A stretch of 43,210 nucleotides of DNA from Paludibacter jiangxiensis. GTDB taxonomy: Bacteria > Bacteroidota > Bacteroidia > Bacteroidales > Paludibacteraceae. Shown here piece after piece: positions 27,306 through 34,464 of the stretch (position 1 is its first letter; every line of letters begins with the position of its first letter). The notes under the pieces are model-generated. The model saw only the letters and a program-made list of their open reading frames with translations, did no database searches and was not told the origin of the DNA. Made by a program: the position numbers and the translations under genes. The DNA lies in the NCBI GenBank assembly GCA_945870155.1, contig CAMBSB010000027.1, positions 1-43,210 on the forward strand, written 5' to 3'.

Positions 27306-28688
27306 ATGAAAATCATTTTCTTAATCTCGAATAGTAAACCGAAGTGTTTATTTATTTTACTGTTTTTAAGTGTGTTCAATACCACCCAAGCAGCAAGCTC
27401 TTATTCAGCAGGTACTGAAAATTTAATTGATCCACAAACACCAGCCAAAGCCAGGCCATTTATGATTGATAATTTGCTGCCTACATATTCACAATCAACC
27501 AATTGGGATATTGTATTTTCGGATGAATTTAATGACACAAAAATTGATATAACAAAATGGTCGGTTGAAAATAGAACCTATAATAGGAATATTATTACCG
27601 TAATTTCAGATGATAATCAGGTGGAAGAAAAAGATGGTAACATAAACATCTATTATCGAAAATCTCCCAAAGATTCCCTTAAGTATTTTGTTGGCAGGTT
27701 TAATTCGAAAGATAAATTTGCCACTACCTATGGCTATTTTGAATGTCGAATGCGCATTCCAAAACCCGAAGGATATCAGGTGGCCTTTTGGATGATGCCC
27801 ATAGGTAACGGAATGAGTAGTTCAACTCTCGCCGATGGAACAGCTAACGATGGTGCTGAAATTGACATCATAGAGTCTTGCAAACTATCAGAATCCTATT
27901 CAAGTGGAATACATTATGACAGTTATGGAAAATTTCACAAAGGAGCAGGTGGTCACATTAATGCTCCAGGATTACATAATCAAGAATACCATTATTTTGG
28001 ACTGGAATGGTCACCTACTTTTCTTAAATTTTATTACGATGGAAAACTTGGAAGAACAATCTCCGACCCCATAACAATCCCCAAGGTTGATGAATATATA
28101 CTTTTAACTGGAATGGCGTGGGCTGAAACCGGTTGGGTTGATGTGGATGTTAGAGAAAATGCAATGCTTAACGGTGGTGGAACCGCAAAAGCAAGTATCG
28201 ACTATGTTCGTGTTTTTAAAAATCGGGCTAGCTATCCGCCTATAGATCATTTGCCCGAAAGTTTTACTCAAAATACAATAGTAATGGACAATGCCGATGC
28301 TACAGGTGTTACAATTGTTGGCGATTGGATAACCGCCACCAATTCCTCTCCATACTACAAAAAAAATTATTTACACGATAATAATCAATCTAAAGGATTA
28401 AGGTCAGTTAGTTTTAACCCAGCATTAACCCAGGCAGGTAAATATGAGATTTATGCTTATACTCCTTCTGAATCGAGTAGGGCTGCCACAACAAAATATA
28501 TCATTAAAACAGCCGAAGGAGACACTACTATACTTGTTGATCAAACCAAAAATGGCAGTATTTGGACATCGTTAGGGAAATTTAATTTATTGAATGACAA
28601 TAATCCTAAAGTAATTATATCCAATGCAAATACATCGGGTTATGTAATTGCAGATGCGGTGGCATTTGTCCCACTTTTGTTAAAGTAA
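27306..28688 (+). CDS. GH16 paralogue with golvesin-like module, no solenoid and no T9SS tag
   Basis: This is a 460-aa exported enzyme. The signal peptide (1-29; MKIIFLISNSK ...) is almost the same as that of the gene at 24956. GH16 spans about 65-310 with DGAEIDIIE (Glu185, Asp187, Glu190). The golvesin-like module (about 325-457, IVMDNADATGV ... VIADAVAFVPL) resembles that of 22174, and the protein then stops after VPLLLK. Solenoid and sorting domain are both absent, so it may stay in the periplasm while its paralogues are secreted. The ATG at 27306 is chosen over 27243 because it starts the conserved signal peptide and the leader before it is shared with the neighbour. No remnant of a sorting domain is visible in the 84 bp after the stop. 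Confidence 0.87.
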   Translation: MKIIFLISNSKPKCLFILLFLSVFNTTQAASSYSAGTENLIDPQTPAKARPFMIDNLLPTYSQSTNWDIVFSDEFNDTKIDITKWSVENRTYNRNIITVISDDNQVEEKDGNINIYYRKSPKDSLKYFVGRFNSKDKFATTYGYFECRMRIPKPEGYQVAFWMMPIGNGMSSSTLADGTANDGAEIDIIESCKLSESYSSGIHYDSYGKFHKGAGGHINAPGLHNQEYHYFGLEWSPTFLKFYYDGKLGRTISDPITIPKVDEYILLTGMAWAETGWVDVDVRENAMLNGGGTAKASIDYVRVFKNRASYPPIDHLPESFTQNTIVMDNADATGVTIVGDWITATNSSPYYKKNYLHDNNQSKGLRSVSFNPALTQAGKYEIYAYTPSESSRAATTKYIIKTAEGDTTILVDQTKNGSIWTSLGKFNLLNDNNPKVIISNANTSGYVIADAVAFVPLLLK

Positions 28689-28772
28689 TTGTCGACGTAG
28701 ACGCTATTTGCCATAAATAGATTTGCTAAATTACTAATTATCTAACAATAATAATCTTAAAAATAAATCAAA

Positions 28773-30716
28773 ATGAAAACAACCTCATTATCGCATTTAA
28801 ATGTGTTGACCATTGCATTATTTGTAATGCTTCAACTACATTTATATGCACAAACACCAAAGAATACAGTTGTAAATGAAACCCATTTAATAACGAATGC
28901 CGATTTTGAAACCGGCAATATGGAAGGCTGGAAGCATTGGAGAACTAAGTTTTCCTCCATTAGCAAAGAAGCATATTCCGGAAAATATGCACTAAGAGTT
29001 GGTCCAGAAAGAGCTTTTTGTGTGCAGGAAACCAAAGTCAAACCGAATAGTCTTTACCGAATTTCAGCATTCGTTAAAACAGAATCAGGCTCTGAAGAGA
29101 TTCAATTTATGGTAAGTGATTATGGCGGTGCTTCTAAATCAGTTTCGAGTGCATTAACTGAATATACAAAAGTGACTATCGATTTTCAAACGGCTTACAG
29201 TGTTGCAAGTTTAACAATTTCATTCATACATCCTACAGGCAATGGTAGTGGCTATGCCGATAACATTGAGTTACAATATTTAGGCGAAGCCCCGGCACCT
29301 AAAATTCAGGAGTTTGTGAAGTTTCCAACACGAATTCTGAAAGAAGATAATGGTGTAACGCAATTGCCTGATAATAAAATGAAATGGTTCCTGGATGATA
29401 AGTTTGGCATGTTTATTCATTGGGGCGTTTATGCAGCTATGAAAGAAGGAAGTGAATGGGTACGGCATCAGGAGGCCTGGGGACAGGAATATTACCAACG
29501 GAGGTCAAGAGATCCTGAGACTGGATTTACTGCCGCCAAATTTAATGCTACCGAATGGGCCGGTATAGCCAAAAATGCAGGTATGAAATATATGGCACTT
29601 ACAACACGCCATCACGATGGATTTGCATTGTTCGATAGTAAACATCCCAGTAGCTGGACAAGCAAAAAAGACTTAGGAAGGGATTTGATAAAAGAATATA
29701 CCGATGCTGTAAGAGCTTCCGGACTTCGTGTTGGGATGTATTATTCGCCCATGAGCTGGCGTTATCCTGGTTATTACGATGTTACAGGCAAGGACTGCAA
29801 ACCCAATGTTTGGGGTTACAAAACGGCAGCTTGGCATAAACAGGATGCGCGTGATATGAAAGAGGAAGTATATGAACAGGTAACAACACTTTTAAAAGAC
29901 TATGGCAAAATAGATTATATGTTTTGGGATGGCGGTTGGTTAAGTCAAACGGTAAACAGAGAGTTGGAAAGAGCATTTTGGGATCCGGGCAAATTTCAAA
30001 ACCCCAATAATGAGTGGCCAATAAAAGAAAAATACATTACAAAGGACGACGAAACCGGCAAAGCACTGGGTATAATGGGATTGGTGCGTAAATACCAACC
30101 CGATTTGGTGGTAAACGAACGATTTTCGTGGATTGGCGATGTACATGCCGAGGAAGGTGGCGCATCTACTTCGGGTGATATTCGGTATGAGCAAAATGGC
30201 GAAAAATGTGTCAGCCTTCAAAAAGGAGGTTGGGGATATCGACCTAATTCAAAAACCTATACTTACGAAGAAGTAGTGGTGTTTTTGTCGAATTGTGTGG
30301 TTCGGAATATTAATTTATTGCTGAATGTAGCACCCGACAGAGAAGGTGTTATTCCACAAAATCAGCAAGAAGTCCTGTTGAAAATGGGCAGTTGGTTATC
30401 AAAAGTAGGTAATGGTATTTATGGTACCAGAGGAGGTCCATGGCAGCCACTTTTTGGTGAATATGGTTTTACGTTTAACAAAAACAAAATTTACTGCCAT
30501 ATTTACGAAGGCTGCCGCGAAGTAAAATCGGGCAAGTTTACAACACAATCGTTAGGAAATAAAAAAGTTAAAAAAGTAGTTAGTCTGTTCGACGGAAAAG
30601 AGCTTGTATGGGTTAAAAACAAAAATAAAACAATTACCGTGAGCGGAGTTGATTATACATTAAACCCAGCAACTACCATATTGGAGATTACGCTGAGCGA
30701 AGATGTTTATAAATAA
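28773..30716 (+). CDS. GH29 alpha-L-fucosidase-like enzyme with N-terminal CBM4/9-like module
   Basis: This is a 647-aa exported exo-enzyme. The signal peptide is residues 1-26 (LYA|QT). A CBM4/9-like jelly roll (about 36-170) runs from LITNADFETGNMEGWKHW to NGSGYADNIELQYLG. The GH29 barrel follows (about 185-550): FGMFIHWGVYAAM, TTRHHDGFALFDS, GMYYSPMSW and IDYMFWDGGW with the predicted nucleophile Asp386. The last 90 or so residues form a small beta domain common in GH29. It is distinct from the GH29 at 18735 in sequence and domain layout, so the two may remove differently linked fucose or L-galactose units. No sorting tag is present. A 54-bp palindrome 29 bp downstream probably marks the end of this transcription unit. 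Confidence 0.9.
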   Translation: MKTTSLSHLNVLTIALFVMLQLHLYAQTPKNTVVNETHLITNADFETGNMEGWKHWRTKFSSISKEAYSGKYALRVGPERAFCVQETKVKPNSLYRISAFVKTESGSEEIQFMVSDYGGASKSVSSALTEYTKVTIDFQTAYSVASLTISFIHPTGNGSGYADNIELQYLGEAPAPKIQEFVKFPTRILKEDNGVTQLPDNKMKWFLDDKFGMFIHWGVYAAMKEGSEWVRHQEAWGQEYYQRRSRDPETGFTAAKFNATEWAGIAKNAGMKYMALTTRHHDGFALFDSKHPSSWTSKKDLGRDLIKEYTDAVRASGLRVGMYYSPMSWRYPGYYDVTGKDCKPNVWGYKTAAWHKQDARDMKEEVYEQVTTLLKDYGKIDYMFWDGGWLSQTVNRELERAFWDPGKFQNPNNEWPIKEKYITKDDETGKALGIMGLVRKYQPDLVVNERFSWIGDVHAEEGGASTSGDIRYEQNGEKCVSLQKGGWGYRPNSKTYTYEEVVVFLSNCVVRNINLLLNVAPDREGVIPQNQQEVLLKMGSWLSKVGNGIYGTRGGPWQPLFGEYGFTFNKNKIYCHIYEGCREVKSGKFTTQSLGNKKVKKVVSLFDGKELVWVKNKNKTITVSGVDYTLNPATTILEITLSEDVYK

Positions 30717-30745
30717 TTTGACAAATATTATATCGTAGTTTAAAC

Positions 30746-30799
30746 GTAAATACACAAAGTCGCAAAGAATTTAAATTCTTTGCGACTTTGTGTATTTAC
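30746..30799. terminator. Perfect 54-bp palindrome, likely terminator
   Basis: The arms 30746-30772 and 30773-30799 are exact reverse complements with no loop. The arm carries the words TACACAAAG and CGCAAAG. As RNA it would fold into a very stable hairpin just after the GH29 gene. There is no T tract directly behind it (CACCTCCTATAC follows), so a repeat-derived or mRNA-stabilising role is also possible. Confidence 0.6.
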
Positions 30800-30916
30800 A
30801 CCTCCTATACTCAGGAAGTTCCATTTTGTCTTTAGAAATATGTGTTTATTTTTTTAGACATTAAATAATTCATACCAAATATATGTATTTCTGTTTTTTG
30901 TTACCAAAAGTCATTT

Positions 30917-30932
30917 TCGTAAACGTTTACGA
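30917..30932. promoter_or_regulatory. LacI-family-type operator palindrome (site 1)
   Basis: TCGTAAACGTTTACGA is a perfect 16-bp palindrome with the central CG expected of LacI/CcpA-type operators. The same core, extended to 18 bp, stands ahead of the symporter at 41566. The cognate regulator is not encoded in the window. Confidence 0.65.
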
Positions 30933-30947
30933 CGATTTTTTGGTCAT

Positions 30948-30961
30948 TGTAAACGATTACA
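30948..30961. promoter_or_regulatory. Second cre-like site next to site 1
   Basis: TGTAAACGATTACA fits the CcpA cre pattern TGWAANCGNTNWCA at every position and lies 15 bases after the palindrome at 30917. Two sites at about 30-base centre spacing suggest binding of two dimers on nearly the same helix face. Confidence 0.55.
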
Positions 30962-31006
30962 TTGAATTTCAAGTAATTAAAAAAGTCGCATTTTCATCAG
31001 ACAAGT

Positions 31007-31014
31007 TATATTTG
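31007..31014 (+). promoter_or_regulatory. Bacteroidota -7 promoter element
   Basis: TATATTTG matches the TAnnTTTG -7 consensus. No TTTG-like -33 element is found 19-21 bases upstream, which would fit a promoter that needs an activator. The start codon of the surface protein is 57 bases downstream. Confidence 0.45.
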
Positions 31015-31070
31015 CGTTGATTATATTTCAGAATAAATTCTTTAAACCAACGATTTAATATTACGAATAT

Positions 31071-34000
31071 ATGAAAAAAATTACTTTAAACTTTCTTTCA
31101 AAGAGTTTTATTACGCTATTGTTTTTAGCTGTGATTGGCGTATCAGCCAATGTGAGTGCAGCTGCAAGAATTGCATCACAAAGTGGCGATTGGGGAAGCA
31201 CTTTAACATGGGGTGGTTCAGCAGTACCTACTGCAAGCGATGATGTGACAATTACTGGTCTTACTGTTACAGTTTCAACAAGTAGTGCTCTTGCTAAATC
31301 TATTATCGTTCAATCATCTGCATCTGTAACCGGCAAATTAATTATTCAAGCTGCTGGTTCATTAACAGCAAGTACTGCTGCTACTCCACTGACGTTAAAA
31401 GGAGGTGAAGTGGAAAATGCAGGAACATTGAGCCTTACAACCACAAGTGTTCCATTAAATTATGGAGTATGTATTTCATATACAAGTTGTGTTGCGAGTA
31501 CTTTAGTAACTGCTGGAAAATATTCAGGTGCAGGTCAACTCATACTCAATTGTAGTACATCTACTAATGCATCTGCAATCAATTTTTCGCAAACTGATGC
31601 TACTCCTGTTTTTTCAGTTGGTGGTACTTACACTCTTACTATTCCAGATGGAAGACCTCTTTTTAATGCTTCAGCTGCTAGTGGTAGTGTGTTAATTGAT
31701 GGTTCAGGCACTATCACAGCTGGGACAATTGGAACTCCTGCTACTTATGGACTTATAATGGTTACAGCAAATAATGCACAAATCACTATAAACCCTAATG
31801 TAACTTTAAGTACTTATAGTTCGGGATTTGCTACAGGTAGAGGTCCAGTTTACTTTCATAGTGTGGCAACAACATCACTTACAAACAAAGGGACTATAAA
31901 CATTCAAGGGTCGGGTTTTAATGGTATAGTTAGTACATCAACGTCTTCAGCTACTTTAACTAATGAAGGAACAATTAATATATCAGGTACATTTTCAGAA
32001 TCTGGAATTCAACAAGTACCATCAAATTATTTTTATATTAATAATACTGGAACTGTTTCAATTTCAGGACTTGCAACTGGTGTACCTGCTTTATTAGCTA
32101 CAAATGCGACTGGTTATTTAACTTTTACAAATAATACGAATGGCATATTGGATATAAATGTAGGAAGTACTGGAACATGTACATCGACACGTTCAAGAAT
32201 TAAGAACTATGGTGGAACAATAAAGGGATCAGGCTTGTACAATTTAAGATTTGAACCTTCCACAGGAACTATTTCGCCTGGAGGCAATGGTATAGGTAAA
32301 ATTACAATCGCACAATTGCAACTACTTGCTGCAACAACGGATAACCTTACCGGCAACTGCATTATGAACGTAAATGGAAAAACCATTGCAGGAACAGATT
32401 TTGACCAAATTGTTTTCTCTCAAGCTACAGTTAATATTGCAAATGCAACACTTGAAACTACTGTGGGCGGCGGTTATACTCCGGCTGATAATGATGCTAT
32501 ATCGTTACTAACTGTTGGAACAACACGTTCAGGGAATTTTTCTACAGCAACTTTACCTTCATCGTATTGGGCAATGGATTATGCTACCACTTCCGCTGCT
32601 AAGGTAAAATTTACAGTATCTACTACTGCTACTGATTATTTTCGTTCGCTTTCTTCCGGCACATGGAGTACAAATGGAACGTGGGAATCATCGTATAATA
32701 ATACAAACTGGGTATCAGCAGTTGCTACGCCTACTTCATCTGCAACTTCTGTATCAGTATTGAATGGTCATACGGTAACTGTTGATCAAAATACAACTGC
32801 AAATGCACTTACTATCAACTCCGGTGGCACATTAACCGTAAACGCCGGCAAACAACTCACTGTTAGTTCAACTATGAGCAATAGCGGTACATTGAATCTG
32901 CTTTCGAGCGAAACCAATGGCACTGCAACTATTCTTACACCTGCTACCATTAGTGGAAGTGGTGCAACTTACAATGTTCAACAATTCGTTTCAAGTACAC
33001 AAACAGGAGTGAATGGTCGTAACTGGTATATTTCCAGTCCCTTGTCGGCTGCCACAAGCAGTACCATAACTACAGCTACAGGAAATGGATTGGTGTATTA
33101 CGATGGCACAACAAATTGGCCTTCAGCACCTTCTACATTGGTTGAAATGAAAGGATATATTGCAAAATCGCCTGCACAAAACACCACAATTAACTTTACA
33201 GGTGGAACATTAAACACAGGCGATAAATCGGTATTAAATCTGCCATTAGGATTTAATCTGGTAGGAAATCCTTATGCTTCTTCAGTTGACTTTGCACAAG
33301 CAGTAATTGCAAGTACTAATGTTACAAATTCTATATGGTATCGTAGCAAAAAATTAAATAGCTATAATTTCCACACATACAATGTTACCGGTGGAGTAAG
33401 TGTTCATGACGGAAGCGCCATTATTGCTCCCATGCAAGCATTTTGGATAAAAACTACTAGTGCCACCAACACATTTGGTTTTACAAATAATATGCGTTCA
33501 CATCAGGATCAATCTGTTGTTGCCAATCGTTTAATGGTACCTAAAGTTAACACGCAACCATTGCTTCGTTTACAGGTAAGTAATGCTGCAAACCGCGACG
33601 AAACGGTTGTTTATTTCAACCCCAATGCGCAAAATAATGTGGACGAATACGATTCGCAAAAGATGTTCAACAATATCAATAATGTGCCCGAAATTTTCAC
33701 TAAAAATGCGAACACAAATTTGGTCATCAATGGTATGAATGCTATCCCATACGAAACCGAAATTCCTATTGGATTTAGCACAGGCGAAGCCGGTAATTTT
33801 AGCATTTCACGTACTGAGTTGAAAAACTTCGATACAAATACAAAAATTATGCTGATAGACAAATTAAATCCAACTACTGAATTTGATTTAACTGATGGTC
33901 AAGTTTATAATTTCAGTGCTGATATTACTTCGGCTTCTACCGACCGTTTCAGCCTCCTTTTCCGTGCACCAGGCTCAATAACCGATATTGAAAACGCAAC

Positions 34001-34211
34001 AAAATTCAGCGCATATGTATTTGTAAATGTAGCCAATCAGATAGTGATTAATACTCCTGAAAAAAGTTCGTATACCATTTACAATGGATTAGGTCAGTTA
34101 ATTGAAAACGGCAGAATAACTTCAAACAATCAAACTTCAAACTTTAAACTTGCCGCAGGCGTTTATGTAGTGATAGTAGGTAATCAATCAACAAGAGTAA
34201 TTGTAAAATAA
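31071..34211 (+). CDS. Large T9SS-secreted beta-solenoid surface protein
   Basis: This is a 1046-aa exported protein with no catalytic signature. The signal peptide is about 1-30 (NVSA|A). A first beta-solenoid domain (about 32-500) opens SQSGDWGSTLTWGG and is homologous to the N-terminal domain of the two long GH16 enzymes (shared pattern YSG.G.L.IN, FTV/FSV, TYGL, NNAQITI). A second, shorter solenoid opens at about 522 with SSGTWSTNGTWESS. The region from GRNWYISSPLS (about 648) is a beta-rich domain often seen in large T9SS proteins. The last 70 or so residues are a type A sorting domain (YTIYNGLGQLIENG ... GVYVVIVGNQSTRVIVK). It leads the second transcription unit behind the operator sites. 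The likely role is substrate binding or surface display, which is inference. Confidence 0.75.
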   Translation: MKKITLNFLSKSFITLLFLAVIGVSANVSAAARIASQSGDWGSTLTWGGSAVPTASDDVTITGLTVTVSTSSALAKSIIVQSSASVTGKLIIQAAGSLTASTAATPLTLKGGEVENAGTLSLTTTSVPLNYGVCISYTSCVASTLVTAGKYSGAGQLILNCSTSTNASAINFSQTDATPVFSVGGTYTLTIPDGRPLFNASAASGSVLIDGSGTITAGTIGTPATYGLIMVTANNAQITINPNVTLSTYSSGFATGRGPVYFHSVATTSLTNKGTINIQGSGFNGIVSTSTSSATLTNEGTINISGTFSESGIQQVPSNYFYINNTGTVSISGLATGVPALLATNATGYLTFTNNTNGILDINVGSTGTCTSTRSRIKNYGGTIKGSGLYNLRFEPSTGTISPGGNGIGKITIAQLQLLAATTDNLTGNCIMNVNGKTIAGTDFDQIVFSQATVNIANATLETTVGGGYTPADNDAISLLTVGTTRSGNFSTATLPSSYWAMDYATTSAAKVKFTVSTTATDYFRSLSSGTWSTNGTWESSYNNTNWVSAVATPTSSATSVSVLNGHTVTVDQNTTANALTINSGGTLTVNAGKQLTVSSTMSNSGTLNLLSSETNGTATILTPATISGSGATYNVQQFVSSTQTGVNGRNWYISSPLSAATSSTITTATGNGLVYYDGTTNWPSAPSTLVEMKGYIAKSPAQNTTINFTGGTLNTGDKSVLNLPLGFNLVGNPYASSVDFAQAVIASTNVTNSIWYRSKKLNSYNFHTYNVTGGVSVHDGSAIIAPMQAFWIKTTSATNTFGFTNNMRSHQDQSVVANRLMVPKVNTQPLLRLQVSNAANRDETVVYFNPNAQNNVDEYDSQKMFNNINNVPEIFTKNANTNLVINGMNAIPYETEIPIGFSTGEAGNFSISRTELKNFDTNTKIMLIDKLNPTTEFDLTDGQVYNFSADITSASTDRFSLLFRAPGSITDIENATKFSAYVFVNVANQIVINTPEKSSYTIYNGLGQLIENGRITSNNQTSNFKLAAGVYVVIVGNQSTRVIVK

Positions 34212-34282
34212 AAAATAAGACCATGATATCTAAAACAATAAACAAAGATGCAATCTTTACTCTCCCAGTGAGAGGTCGGGGG

Positions 34283-34438
34283 ATGAAAAAATACACAGCA
34301 CCTCAGCTTGAGCTTATTTCTCTCGATAACGAAATTTCATTAGCATTGGAATCTGCTCCTCCAGCAGGACCAGATGAAACATACAACGAAGCTCCTAATT
34401 TTATGAGAGTCAATCCATTTAAAACAATTAACAGCTAA
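34283..34438 (+). CDS. Small 51-aa peptide of unknown function
   Basis: This short gene lies between the two paralogous solenoid proteins. The peptide starts MKKYTAPQLELISLDNE, continues with ISLALES, a proline-rich APPAGPDE turn, and ends with a polar tail NPFKTINS. It has no signal peptide, cysteine or membrane segment. The frame is open from 34223, which would add 20 residues (71 aa), but the ATG at 34283 is preferred. It follows a purine-rich GAGGTCGGGGG stretch, and from memory small Bacteroidota proteins of this type tend to start MKKY.xPxL. The added 20 residues also run through a CTCTC/GAGAG hairpin. Spacing is 71 bp after the first solenoid gene and 26 bp before the second. The function is not known. 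A leader-type or processed peptide, or a secretion accessory, are possibilities only. Confidence 0.55.
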   Translation: MKKYTAPQLELISLDNEISLALESAPPAGPDETYNEAPNFMRVNPFKTINS

Positions 34439-34464
34439 TATAATAACAATAAAAAAATCATACA

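Larger units (their letters stand above)
30717..31070. other. Long intergenic region: terminator-type palindrome, operators and promoter
   Basis: This 354-base gap holds a perfect 54-bp palindrome (30746-30799), then about 110 bases without recognisable structure. Next come a 16-bp operator-like palindrome (30917-30932), a 14-bp cre-like site (30948-30961) and a TATATTTG -7 element (31007-31014), about 57 bases ahead of the surface-protein gene. No gene is seen in it. Confidence 0.75.

Noticed and set aside
21330-28688. GH16 genes as agarases, porphyranases or carrageenases
   Set aside because: The ExDxxE motif fits several GH16 subfamilies. No sulfatase or other marker of algal galactan loci is present, so no such specific name was given.
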